Of a stretch of DNA of 64,000 nt, positions 11,485 to 22,937 are shown in pieces. The DNA lies in the NCBI RefSeq assembly GCF_030272615.1, contig NC_081412.1, forward strand, positions 477,035,657-477,099,656, read 5' to 3'. This stretch comes from Cryptomeria japonica (taxonomy: Eukaryota > Streptophyta > Pinopsida > Cupressales > Cupressaceae). The notes under the pieces are model-generated. The model did not search any database. It was not told where the DNA came from and saw only the letters and a list, made by a program, of their open reading frames with translations. Every line of letters starts with the position of its first letter. The stretch's first letter is position 1. Position numbers and translations under genes: made by a program.

Positions 11485-11775
11485 ATGACCATTCTTCACA
11501 TCTTGAGAAAGAAGAATCTTCATCAAAACATCAACTTGAAGAAAAGACCATTGAGCTCAAAGACTCTTATCAAAAAGAGGAAATTCTTCTATCATAATAG
11601 ACAAATCTTTGTCTCTCATAGAGCCTTCTTACGTCACATGCATCTTTATCTTCAAGGGAAATCAAATGAATTTGATCCAGAGTCATTAAACCGTAGAGCT
11701 TTTACACAATATCGAGCTTTGAGTTATCACAAAAACAAAGGAGGCAAAGTGAAAAGAAAACTCAAAAAAGGATAA
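11485..11775 (+). pseudogene. Gag N-terminal ORF (A2)
   Basis: The 96-codon frame starts MTILHILRKKNLHQN and matches B 40192-40578 (MTNPHILRRKNIYRN), including SNEFDPESLNRRAF versus SNEFDKEPLKTRAY. It is Lys/Arg-rich. In B the matching ORF is 128 codons and stops one base before the ATG of the main gag frame, so this may be a separate leader ORF. Here it ends early, and a second, weaker copy of the same pattern (NFELEPLASQALFQRRALSY) follows at about 11860-11920. Function is unknown. Confidence 0.55.
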
Positions 11776-14013
11776 TTTTGTTATACAAAAACTGTAATTT
11801 GTTGTTGAAACATCGCACTTTCATCCATCGATATCACGATTTTAGTCACGGTTTTACCGACAACTTTGAATTAGAACCACTTGCATCACAAGCTTTATTC
11901 CAAAGAAGGGCTCTATCATATCATCACAATCACAGTCAACACATTCCTCCATCATACATTCCACAACCCGCAATCACTTACTAGAGATTCCTAGATTCAT
12001 ATAATCCTCATACATTTTCTTCCATCTTTTTCACTTCCAAAGAAATTCATAGTCCCTTAGTAGAAAATTTCAAAGTTCACACTCATTCCAAAACACATCA
12101 CAAATTCACTCAACTCTCAACACAAAGAGGTCTTGTCCTTAGTCCTTTCAGATATTGCTTATCATACCAACAAAACTACTTTCTATGGTGTCTCTATATC
12201 TAGGATCAAACATCCTAAAAGAGACATTACTAAACATCTAGATAGGTTAAAACTAGTCCATGAGTGCATCCTCTCATTATTAGGTAGCTTACGTTTGTCA
12301 CAGCACAAACCTTGCTACACCTCATCTCACAAATATTAAGACATCACAACAAGTAATTCTAAAGAGGACTTTGTTGATACCCAACCTTTAGTGTAGGAGA
12401 TCAAACATCCACAAAAAATTCAACTCATCATCATCACACATACACTTTTCCATTCATCCCATTCTCAACCACACACTTTTCACCCACAAAAACATACTTC
12501 AAACAGGGCTCGGACTAGGTCTTAGAGTTTTCAACAAAATCAAAATGAAATATGGGAAGAAGAAGAAGTGAATGTTAACCCCTTTTCTAGAAGAGGAAAC
12601 CCAGAAACCCCTACACAAGCATAAATAGAAGACGCACTTAGCAATCTCAGATTTAAAAAACTTTTTGAAGAAATTCTCAAAGGAAGTGTTGATGCCCATT
12701 TTCTGAAACTTGCGCAAGAAGGAGCCAAACTTCCCACTAACTTTGACGTATCACAACTTAAAGATATACCAAAACAAGCTCAACATATCCATCGACAAGA
12801 ACCAAATCACGATGAAAGAGAGGTAAGGAATACACGTAACTATGATGATAACTACCAACATGACAACATTCCCCCTCCTCTTACCAAAATGGATATGTTA
12901 AGAAAACAAATACAAGATCTCACCCAACAAGTGCATTCGGGAAAGACACACAAGCAATATGCTCTCAAAGATATTTGCCCATATCCGTCTGATATAAACA
13001 TATACATGCCTCATTTCCCACGCACCTTTGAAACTCCAAAGTTTGTTAAATATAAAGGAAAGGGAGACCCTAGATATCATGTGTGAGAATTTTTCTATGC
13101 TTGCTTAGAGGTTGCATACAAAGACACATAATTAATGCACCTCTTTCCCCAAAGTTTGGGAGGCTCAGCTATGCAATGGTTCTTACGCCTTCTTGGTGGG
13201 ATCAAGACCTTTGAGGACCCCCTAAAAAAATTTCACTCATCATGCACATAACATAGAATGAGATATCTCCATGGCCAATCTATGTAATACCAAACAAAAG
13301 AATGGTGAGTTATTCTCAACATTCTTACAATGATGGAGACACCTTTCTAGTAGATGTTCCTTTCCCATTCCTGAAGAGCAATTAGTTGAAATTTTTATTT
13401 CAAACTTAAATGAGGAAATATAATTTTACTTAGACATAAAATATGCTAACACTTTCAAAGACGTCGTAGCTCAAGGAATTAAAATAGAGAAAGCCTTTAT
13501 CAAAAAGGGACTTGTCAAATATACAATGACAACAAGGAGGGTCCAAGATCAGCGTACAACAGTGACAAACCAAAGTTTTGGGCTAAAAACAAAAACATTG
13601 TTAACGATGGTGTTGTAGACACACGAATTGGTAAAATTGCTCAGCCCATAGTCAAAATCATAGTGGTTGCAGATAATCACAACAACCCCACTGCCAATCA
13701 AGGTAATCCTCAAACCAATCTAGGAAACCAACCTTCAAACACACAACAAGAGGAACCTAAAAACAAATACCCACCTTACAAATCCAATCGCACCTACACA
13801 CCCTTGGGGGAATCTCTGGAAAAGATTTTACGCTAGCTCATCTCTTCTGATCTTATCACATTACCTAAAACATCACATTATGAACCACAAGTCAAACCTT
13901 CCTGGTGGAGGGATAATGATTATTTAGAATTTCATAGATGGGTACACAAAACAAACAACTATCACCGATTAAAGGATACCGTTCAAGACCTCATTAATTG
14001 AGGTGACATAGAA
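11776..14013 (+). pseudogene. gag: Gag pseudogene (A2)
   Basis: Recognisable parts are FETPKFVKYKGKGDPRYHV (about 13027-13083), the start of the gypsy capsid region, and LFPQSLGGSAMQWF (about 13144-13185). The stretch 13230-13500 has many stops and frame changes. The zinc-knuckle region is degraded: WWRDNDYLEFHRWVHKTNNY stands where B keeps C-x2-H-x4-H-x4-C. Gag would form the particle and bind RNA; this copy could not. Confidence 0.75.
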
Positions 14014-14886
14014 GTGGATGGTCACAATGCAAAAACTTCTAATACTGATCATACTATGTTGAGAAATCCACTCCCATCATATGAGAAAGGAGGTCCCTCC
14101 CATAAAGGTAAGAATCAAGATAACACGACATATTATACACACTCAACCTATACCTATACTGTCAATAACCTTTATGATGACAATGAACAAGTTGCTACCC
14201 TTACCATCCAAGGCAAGGATCCCGCATGCAATGTTGTTACCTACCATAGAAAGCTTGTCTTACCAGGTGCACCATCAAAAGCAGCATATGTGCCCAAACA
14301 TTATAACCTTATAGACCAATTAGATAAGACGCCAAAACTTATCTCCATAATAGAGATTTTGCATTTATCCCCCTTATATAAAAGTATCTTAGATCAAACT
14401 CTCCAAGAAGTGTCAGTTCCACCCGACCTTAATGCAGATCAATTTCAAGCCATGGTTGGGAGTCTCAAATCATCACCATGTCTCACTTTTGTAGAGAATG
14501 ATGATATATCATTTCAACAACCGCATAACGCCTCTCTCCATATTGAGGGATTCATACATAAACACAAAATCAAGCGAGTCTTGATTGACAATGGAGCTTG
14601 CCTTAACATTTGCACATTACAGTTGATCACCGCCTTGGGGTATGAAGAAGATGCAGTAGATGCAAGAAAGAGGATTACCATCAAGGCCTATGATGATGTA
14701 GAACAATCCTCTAAAGGGTGTGTCACTCTACCAGTCAGGGTAGGACCCATGGTGAAGAATGTGGTTTGTCAAGTCCTATATCTCCCTCTTCCATACAATC
14801 TCCTATTAGGTAGACCATGGATTCATGCCATGCAAGCAGTACCTCTACTTACCATCAGTAAATCAAATTTCCATATAATGGAGTAG
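14014..14886 (+). pseudogene. Gag end and aspartic protease (A2)
   Basis: A 290-codon open frame. The second half holds the retropepsin-like domain: RVLIDNGACLNICTL (about 14576-14620) carries the catalytic Asp in a DNG context, and YNLLLGRPWIHAM (about 14797-14835) is the typical second motif. B has DGG at the same place. It would cleave the Gag-Pol polyprotein. The frame is intact here, but upstream gag and downstream pol are broken. Confidence 0.8.
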
Positions 14887-16012
14887 AGATGACTATTCTT
14901 GGTGATGCCAACCCATTTGCTTTTTGCAACCATATAAGACATCAGCCTGATATCACAGTTCCTAGCAATAAAGAAGCCACCGAATCATCATCTTCCATTC
15001 TCCCAACAAACCTCACCAATCCATCGATCCCTAAACCCAAACAAGAAAAGTTCAAAATGAAAGTATAAGATGAAGGCCCATGAGAGTATAATATTAGTCA
15101 GCTTTTCTATGTTGGCCAACTACCCCTCTCACCTAGGACTTATGGAAAACCACAATAGTCACTCAAACCACTTATTGCATCCCATACTACTACACTTGAT
15201 GGCTTCATCCCCGACAGATCACAGGAAAAAGAAACTCATGATGAAGATTTGGCGGAGTGGATCTACAAGGACCCTTCTGACACAGCTAGATAACAAGTCA
15301 GGATCCCGACAGAAAGGTATGGTAAAGGTTTTACCCTAATGCAAAAGATGAGATATGATGGCCATAGTGCATTGGGATTCCATAAGAAAGGTGTACAAGA
15401 TCCATTATGACCATTGTTACAACCCTGGGATACATCTGGACTTGCATTCAACCCTGATTCAGACACTTCTTCTAAACTTAGGGTTCCAGGCAAACATAAA
15501 AAGACCACTTCAAAGATCACCCCTTCGAAAAGCAAGACAGTATCTATTGCCAGTCAACCTCCCAGGTCTAAATTTTCTAGTTATGAAGATACTCCTCAAT
15601 TTGCTGCAAGTAAGCAAAGGAGTTATATTGCTCGCCAAACTTTCAGTCTTGGGATAGGACTCTTTTCTACCTCAGACACCCGAGCAACATCAACAACACT
15701 ATCCGATAAAAGTATTGCAACAACTATCGACAAACATGTCACATCAGCAAACATCCCTATAACACATAGTGATAGAGTTCTACAGAGTGATTCCGAGATG
15801 GATTCACATGAATACGAGTGGGATTCTTCATTTTCACAATCATCTGATGGGGACACTTTTGAGGTTAAGAAAGTTGAAGGAGATGCATTTATTAAGGCCT
15901 TTTGGGACCCACTTGATGAGGACATTTCAAATAGGTCACGTCCCGAGCTTGGTTACGAAGAGGTCAGTATTGAGGATGACCTTGGTTCCTCTGTATTTAC
16001 CATAATCATTGT
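14887..16012 (+). pseudogene. Pol linker with degenerate G-patch (A2), cut by insertion C
   Basis: The part GKGFTLMQKMRYDGH followed by ALGFHKKGVQ and GLAF (about 15318-15460) matches the Gly-rich G-patch-like segment between protease and RT in the B element. Stops occur around 15067 and 15405. An acidic, Ser-rich stretch follows (HEYEWDSSFSQSSDG, about 15809-15853), also matched in B (NEYEWGS). The frame breaks at 16012, where the Copia-type LTR starts, and resumes at 55498. G-patch segments are known in plant gypsy pol and may bind nucleic acid. Confidence 0.7.
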
Positions 16013-16095
16013 TGTTGGCTTGATGATGATTGTAATGAATTCATCATATGTTATCATTGATGAAACACATACACACACATATGTTTATATTGTCT

Positions 16096-16325
16096 ACCGG
16101 TATAACTTCAAGTTGTTTATACTACAACCGGTATGATAGAAGTTATACTAAAAGGTTTATCTCTAAACTGATATTTTGTGTCCACCAGTATATGTTTAGA
16201 AGACAACCAGTGGATAAACATTAGTCGACATCAAGATGAAGATCAAGCGGAGATTCTATCAGAAGATTCAAGGATAACGATTTATTTATTTAACTCAAAC
16301 CGGTATTGATTGTTCCAACTGATAT
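16096..16325 (+). repeat. ACCGGTAT motif cluster in the C LTR
   Basis: ACCGGTAT occurs at 16096, 16127 and 16299. Variants ACTGATAT (16167, 16318) and ACCAGTAT (16184) differ by C-to-T or G-to-A changes only. The 3' LTR keeps others intact (for example near 54676). Lying upstream of the TATA box, they could be iterated factor-binding sites. Confidence 0.55.
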
Positions 16326-16482
16326 TTGTTGATTTTGTGATGAGTTACCACAAATCGTGATGAGTTATCCCATTGAAAATTTTTGGCGGTATATTTGTGA
16401 TGTGTTATGATCACTTGTCTAGATACACTGCACCTAGGAAATTGTGTTATGATTTCTTATGGCCGACATGAAATCCTAATGT

Positions 16483-16491
16483 CTATATATT
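16483..16491 (+). promoter_or_regulatory. Candidate TATA box of element C
   Basis: CTATATATT follows AATGT in the middle of the LTR and is conserved in the 3' LTR copy. Position and sequence suit a Pol II core promoter. Confidence 0.55.
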
Positions 16492-17124
16492 GACATCACA
16501 ATGAATTATTTTATGATGAGTAAAAGTGATATGTTGTGTTCGAAAGAGAAAAAGAGTTAAGTTGCAGAGTATGTAGAAGAGAAGTGTTTATGCTTAAAAG
16601 GATCTGATCAAGCAACAATTGTGCTACTCAAGTAAATCAAACCAATCTTGTTATTTTCTAACAATCACAACAGAATTCAAATCCCTTAACTGGGTAAGCT
16701 CTAACAAGTTTCAATGTATAAATCCTCTAACATGATGATCCATTAGTTTGGGTTCAGGAATCCTCTACTAAGGTTACTCCTAACAGGGTATAAACTTCTA
16801 ATCAAGCTTTGGGATCTCTAACAAGATTCGCTCCTAGTAGAGAACTTTGTAGACCCTAACCGGTCAGTTATCTATTACTGTAGATAGCTAACTTGTGAGT
16901 TCCATCTTACCGTGGTTTTTACCTATTTGGCTTTTCCACGTACAAACACTTGTGTTATGGTGGATGTTTTACTTATTATGGATGTTGTTATAACATTTTG
17001 GATTACATGCATTGTGTTTAAAAGTTTTGTTAAGTTCATCTACAGGTTAGTGTTTGAAGTAAATTTACTTTTGGTGTCATTGATTCACCCCCCCCACCCC
17101 TCAGTGCTTTTCAAGTCCATCAAT

Positions 17125-17137
17125 TGGTATCAGAGCC
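17125..17137 (+). other. Primer-binding site, initiator-Met type (C)
   Basis: TGGTATCAGAGCC two bases after the LTR end is the well-known plant Copia site complementary to the 3' end of initiator methionine tRNA. Confidence 0.9.
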
Positions 17138-17184
17138 AAAATTCTTTGAAGCCTAATCTCTTAGAAGGGAACCTTGAAACCACC

Positions 17185-18471
17185 ATGGGGGACATGAGCT
17201 ACTTGGAGATGGCTAGAGAACTAGAAGCTAGCAAAAATGAGCTTGAAACCCTTAGGGTCAAACTGAAAGCTTCAGAAGTCAAAAGGAGAGAGCTTACTAA
17301 ACAATTGTTAGATATATATGATAATAGTTCTTCAGATGAAGCCAATATTGATGCTTTACTCAAGGAGGTTGAGAAGTTAAATGGTAAAAAGCTAAATCTG
17401 AGGAGAGAGCTAGAAGGTCTTACTATCTGCATGAGTCAGGAACTGAAAGCCAGAAGAGCTGCTGAGGATCTTATCAAGGAAAGAGAACATGAGATTACAA
17501 AGATCAAGTGATAAAATGTTACCTTGCATGAGCATTTGAATGCTAAAAGAGAAGAGAAGGCTAACTTATAGCTAAATCTTAAATTAGCATCATCTCTGAG
17601 AGAGAACCTGTCAAAGCATAATGAATATCTCACCAAACAGCATATTGAAGCTAATGAGAAACTGGAAAAGTTCAACAAGAGTTCTACCTTGCTTGAAGAA
17701 CAAATTCCATCACAAAGGATGAAAGGTGATACCTCTGGACTTGGTTTTCATACAACTAAAAAAGGTGAATCCTCCAGTACTAAGAGCAACACTCTTAAGA
17801 AAAGGTCTTCTCCTAAGATCAAGAAGCCTACCGGTAAGAAGGTCTTTAAACCTATTTGTTTTGTTTGCCATAAACCTAGTCACACTGCAAATGTTTGTAA
17901 AGACAAACCTAGCATAAATGAAAGCTACAATACTAATGCTAGGTATGTGTCCAAGAAATTTGAAGGTCATTGCTTCACATGCAGAATGTATCGACATAGA
18001 TCTATTGAGTGCAAATATGGAGAAAATAATCTTGTACCACATATGCATCCAAGACTGAATGGCAACTAGATGAGGAATTTTGACAACTGGGTCAACATGA
18101 ACTGGCAAAGAAACCGATTTATTCCATTTGAGATGAAAAAGGTAACAAATGTCATTTGCACAATCTGTAATAACTTTGGTCATGTGGCTATGAACTATAG
18201 AAGAAGAACTGGGAGAGTAAATGCAGGACCTTGGAAATCATCTGGTATGGCCTACTATCATTGTAACAAACCGGGGCACTTAGCAAAATTATGTAGATCT
18301 AGAAATAGAAAACCGGTCAATTCTTCTAAGGATAAAAAAGGAAAGCAGAAAGTTACTATTGAAGAAACCAGAGAGGAAATGAATCGGATATGGAAGAAGA
18401 AAAGTGATGACTCACCTGGAGAAGAAACTGTTCCTTCACCCAGTGAAGAGAACCCAACATCAGAGAATTAA
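17185..18471 (+). pseudogene. gag: Element C Gag: coiled coil with zinc knuckles
   Basis: One frame with four interruptions runs from ATG 17185 (MGDMSYLEMARELEASK) to the stop at 18469-18471. Residues 1-110 and the following block are heptad-rich and charged, typical of coiled coil. Four knuckle-like motifs follow: CFVCHKPSHTANVC, CFTCRMYRHRSIEC, CTICNNFGHVAMNY (last Cys replaced) and YYHCNKPGHLAKLC (first Cys replaced). Stops are at 17509-17514, 17569 and 18067. The usual N-terminal Copia Gag domain seems missing, since coding starts 48 bases after the primer site. It would package element RNA; it is now broken. Confidence 0.75.
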
Positions 18472-18879
18472 GCCTTTTAAATATGGCTAAGGGGAGCTTA
18501 ACAATAAATCCACCTCCAGACCCCTTGAGATGAATGAGTGGTAAGAGAATTTTGAAGCATTAACTTTTTGTCAATATGTTATCAATTGGTTTTCTCCTTG
18601 AGTGGTGAAATTAGGGTTTGCAACCCTAACAGATTAGCATTTAATGCAGTAGGTAAAAAGGATAAAAGCATGTTTTTACTTTATTATTTTTACCCTAAAG
18701 CATTCGAGAAAGAAATTTTGAGCGATTGTTGAGCTAAGAAAGATTGTTGGGTGATAATTGTTGAAGTTACATTGTGATTTGTGATCAAGTTGATTTAAAG
18801 GTTGCAGAAGATCAATTGGTGTGCACTTTGAGCGTTCAACTACTAAAATGAGGCAACATGCATAAGAAAAGGCATTTCT
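18472..18879 (+). other. Spacer between gag and the second ORF of C
   Basis: Only a 16-codon ORF (18483-18533, MAKGSLTINPPPDPLR) stands out; it may be a remnant or a leader peptide. The remainder has no supportable gene. This is where pol would be expected in an autonomous element. Confidence 0.5.
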
Positions 18880-19961
18880 TTGAAAATCCTGCTTCGAATC
18901 TTCTTCATCTACAATGGATCTTCAAAGTCTGTAGAAAGGTTAATGATTACATCTGAGCCAATGGAAGTTGTAGAGGCGGAACAAATTGTGTCATATAATG
19001 CATTATCACAAGTTCTGAGTGTAGTTTTAGTAAAAGGAGATTTGTCAAGTTATATTGATTGTAAAATAGAGGATCTAGGATCACTATACATTTACACTCA
19101 GCTAAAATTCCTCTGTGATGAGAGTGGAAAGATTCAGACACAATATGCTAGGGTTTTCGAGAAAGCTTTTCACAACGTTGCTTATTTTCTAGAAGATTTT
19201 GAGGATGAGCATATAAGAATCATTTTGAGTCAGGTTCATGGTGAGATCATGTAATAAGAGAGAACTCACACAATTACCAAGGAAGCCATTTAGGTTGTAA
19301 CTGGTTATTTCTCAACCGGTGTAGTACCCGAGTTAAGAAGAATTTCAAAAGAGACGGTATTCTCTTTAACTGGTTCAACATCTGACAAGCGTGTTTTTTC
19401 TGTTAACAATATCAGAGACCTAGCTGTGAAATTGGCAGCAATGGTGATAGGCTGCCACGTATTTTACTCTAGTAGACTAAATAGTGTTTCATCAGCAGCA
19501 ATACACACAGCTTACAAGATGATAGTTGACAATGAAGATTATGATCTTTGCAAGGCTATTAGAAGACAACTGTTTCTAAATTTGCAATCTATCAAAAAGG
19601 ACAACAGTTTAAAGTTCAAGTATGGACAACTATTGGTCAGGTTATTCTTTTATTTTCAAAATTTTCTATCAGGAATAGGAGATATTGAGTGGTCAAAGGA
19701 CCTACCGGTGTCAACTCAAATCAAGAACAACATCAGGGCTGCAAAGAATACTTTTCCTGCTGTTATAAATAAGTACTTCAATGAGTTTCAGAAGAAGATG
19801 AGCATGAGAATGAGATTGCCTGAAGATGTGGTAAGTCATTTTGCAAAAGACATTGTCTTCACTATTACCACTGATTTTTGTTTGATGCAAGCAATTGAGC
19901 CGACAAAAGAGGAAATGGAAGACATGAGTTATGAGGTAAACCATGACTTACTGGTTGGTTA
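18880..19961 (+). pseudogene. Element C unknown ORF, 5' half
   Basis: One frame with stops at about 19252-19257 and 19291. Readable blocks are YIDCKIEDLGSLYIYTQLKF (about 19051-19110), FEKAFHNVAYFLEDFEDEHI and, after 19426, a 178-codon stretch with MRMRLPEDVVSHFAKDIVFT. No catalytic motif, zinc finger or membrane segment is apparent. The D insertion interrupts it at 19962, and the frame resumes near 32130. It sits where some Copia elements carry a third, envelope-like ORF, but I cannot show homology. The true start is unclear. Confidence 0.5.
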
Positions 19962-20887
19962 TGTAATACCCTAAAAATGATCATCTAAACCATGAGCCCC
20001 TAATCTCAACAACGTCACCAAGGTCCTAACCAAAGGCAATTAAATAAATCTTGAGCACACAATTAATTCTTTAATCATCAAATGTCACATGGCAAATTAA
20101 TCAACCAATATTAATTAAATATTTATTTATTTAATTGATCATTCCAAGTAAAACATTTTAAACAATTATCTTATTTATTTTATTAAATATCCTAGCATAC
20201 TTAATTAAATAAATCAGTTTGCCATCAAATCTTCAAAAAAAGAAATAAATCAAAAAAGGAATTAATTGACCAAAAAAGAATTAAAAATTTGAGAAAAGAA
20301 ATCAACTGGAGATAATCTTGAAAAACAAATTCAAAATTGATGAATAATCTCAAAGAAAGCAATTAAAACAATTAAATATTAAAATTGAATGAAATAGAGA
20401 ATAAATCAATTTTTTCTGATTTTATCTTAATTTTAGTTCAATTTCCTTTAAAACTGAGAAAAGCATCCAATCACATCAATTCACCTGGATTGTGCTTCCT
20501 CTTGGAAAATCTTGACCACTCATCATCATTTGATCTCAGCTGTTGGTTTTTTTCTAAATTTTCTGTAAATTCAGGCTCTCATCTCTCATTCAAAGATCCT
20601 GGAGAATATATTGTTATCATGTTGTTTTTTGCTCTAGGTTATTGATATTTGTGCATTTAGATATTCACATATTAGTTATTACATACATATTTAGATCATT
20701 TATCTCATTTATTGTTTAAATAATGTTAGATTAATCTTGCATCCATCTAGCTTGAATTCATGCTCATATAGATTAAATCCTTCGTTTAGGTGTTGTCTAG
20801 TCACTGGATAGCTTAGCAATCTGAGAGCAATCTAAACTCGCATCTACTAGAAGGCAATGGGTCGCTTTGTTATGGTTTTATTATTCA
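19962..20887 (+). repeat. Element D 5' LTR
   Basis: It begins TGTAATACCC and is placed to end at TTATTCA, although identity with the 3' copy continues six bases further (TTGATT). It is AT-rich with ATTAATTAAATATTTATT words like the A and B LTRs. No convincing TATA box or primer site was found. Confidence 0.75.
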
Positions 20888-22937
20888 TTGATTTTCGGCC
20901 TCAAAATCATTTTTTTTTATCCTCTAGGTTTCGTTCGTACAATCTCTGCAAAATATCATACAAGTAGTTTCACTGCATCATATGACATTATATTGAAGCC
21001 TGTTATTTGTCGTACGAATTAGAAAATGGTGTCGTACGACATACTATTCTGATTATCTGATTTTATCTTTTGTCGTCCTATGCTCAGTTCTGACTCATAC
21101 GATAGAAGATTTTTGTCATTTCATTCTATGATAATTGTCATATGATTCTGTTCTCTACTGGATTAAAGCAAGTTTCACTTTTCAGGGTGTTTCTTGAATT
21201 AAATTTTGATTATGCTAACGCTAACCCTGAATTGTCTTCTGTCTACCTAGTATTTTCACAACCTAACCAGTTTCTTGCAGGACGCTTGTCAAAGAATTTA
21301 TCAATCAAACATACGCCTATCGAAGAATAAAAACAACATGACTATTGATATGTTGTTTTTGCAGGTTGCCTTAAGAGAATCGACCAAACGTCGTGTATTC
21401 TTTAAATTCATTTTTTTTAGGCACCTAACTTGCTATCTGGTTAATGAACAAATCTGTCTTTTGTGTTTTCAAAAAAATCTGAGAGGTAGGAGAGTATGCT
21501 CTTGTCTTTTACAGACAATCAGAAATCTAGACCCTTGTAGCTTTTTTCTAAGTTTTGAGATTTGTGTACCTTTAGCAGGCCTATCACAGTGGGAAAAAGT
21601 AATCACCCTGTGAGAATGACCCAAGTGAGTACAACTAGACTTGAGCATTCCAACTCACTATAATAAATAGGCCTTTGGTGATTAAAGTCTTAGAGGATGG
21701 GATTATTTGAGTTTTCTCTTTGAGATCTCTCATATTGAGCATTTTGTAGGGCCTCGCGGTCTCAATCACATTTACATGACTACAACTTGTTTCGGTGCCT
21801 TGTCGGGCTATAGGCCTCAGTCATGCTTGCATGACTTCAAGGGGTAATTTCAAATGGAATTCCTGACTAAGAACTATAAGATTAGAAGCTACCTGATTCA
21901 CCTCCGAAAGGTTGATAATCTTTGTGCAAGAGAGATAGTAACTCTCCCAAGACACTTGCCATATTGTGCCCCTATTAGCATTTGGATTCGGCTAATATAG
22001 CGTTGAGAATCCATTGCATGAGACTCAGAAGCCATATTCTAATTACCTATTAGGTGTGTACTTGAGTCAGCAAGCAAAGGTTTTCTTCTCTAAGCCAGCT
22101 TCCATAGGGTTTGCATGTTGTGATTGGAGTTACTATTCATACTACATTTTTTTTGTGTTTTCATCCCTCAAACTAAAACTGGAATACTAAAATTGGAGAA
22201 AACAAATCAACAACTCAGTAATAACTCTATCCGTGTTAGAACTAGTCTACCCTAAGTTGAAAATCTGTCCAAAACTAGTCTATCTTGGTAAAAAATTAGT
22301 CCATCTCATAATTGGTCATACTCAGTTGTCATACTCAGCTATTGAAAAACTCAGAATTTTTATCTCTGTCTTGTTAACAGTCGTACGAATCTAACCATTT
22401 ATCATCCTGCACCATATCATGTGTCGTACGAGTCTGCTAATTTGTCGTCTGAGCTCAATCCTCTATAGTACGAAACCAGAAGTCTGTTGTCCTTAGTTAA
22501 ATCATGTGTCATACGAAACAAAACTACACTGAATCCTTTGTCATTCGAGAAATACCCATTTGTTGTACGGTACTAGGCAACAACTCGTACGAAACATAAC
22601 TGTTATTTTCTTGAAGTTGTTATACTGTCGTACGGTCTTAGAAATCCTGTCGTACGAGTCTCTAAGTTTATCAGTCCTAAACAGTCAAACCTGCCTAAAA
22701 CAATCTATAGTGAGCGTAAAATTGGTCTTCCTCTGAGCATAAAACAACCTTGATAGTGTACCCCTGTTGTTGCGTTGCATGATTTTGTCGATCATCTCTC
22801 AACTAGTTCAAACAACATCTTATCAAACCTAAGTTAACTTAGATAACATCTTACATAGGATAGATCATTCTTGAAACCAGACCAGATCTTAAGTAACTTC
22901 TCTCAATCACTACATTAAACAAATAACTAGCTACAAT
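20888..22937 (+). other. Leader of element D, non-coding
   Basis: It holds the phased TCGTACGA motifs. It also has a block near 21605-21690 (CCAACTCACTATAATAAA, GTGATTAAAGTC) that matches the B leader near 37355-37395 (CCAACCCACTATAATCAAA). This links D to the gypsy families despite its lack of pol. No gene is supported. Confidence 0.6.
20925..22660 (+). repeat. Phased motif array in the leader, family D type
   Basis: The core TGTCGTACGA and variants form a small group at 20925-21080 and a dense group at 22381-22657. In the dense group intact or degraded cores start at 22381, 22402, 22424, 22445, 22466, 22487, 22509, 22541, 22563, 22585, 22628 and 22650, mostly 21-22 bp apart. TCGTACGA is a palindrome; the flanking TTG gives direction. 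The opposite orientation (TCGTACGACAAA) occurs at 29635-29840. Confidence 0.75.

Larger units (their letters stand above)
16013..17122 (+). repeat. Element C 5' LTR
   Basis: It starts TGTTGGCTTGATGATGATTG and ends CAAGTCCATCA, followed by the primer site. The counterpart is the split 3' LTR (34615-34656 and 54414-55497). It contains repeated ACCGGTAT motifs and a TATA box. About 1110 bp. Confidence 0.9.

Noticed and set aside
15414-16136. Reading the 240-codon ORF across 16013 as a single protein
   Set aside because: Its last 41 codons are Copia-type LTR sequence, so the true A2 frame ends at 16012.
16912-17184. Gag of C starting at 16912
   Set aside because: That part is LTR and primer site; the first plausible start after the primer site is ATG 17185.
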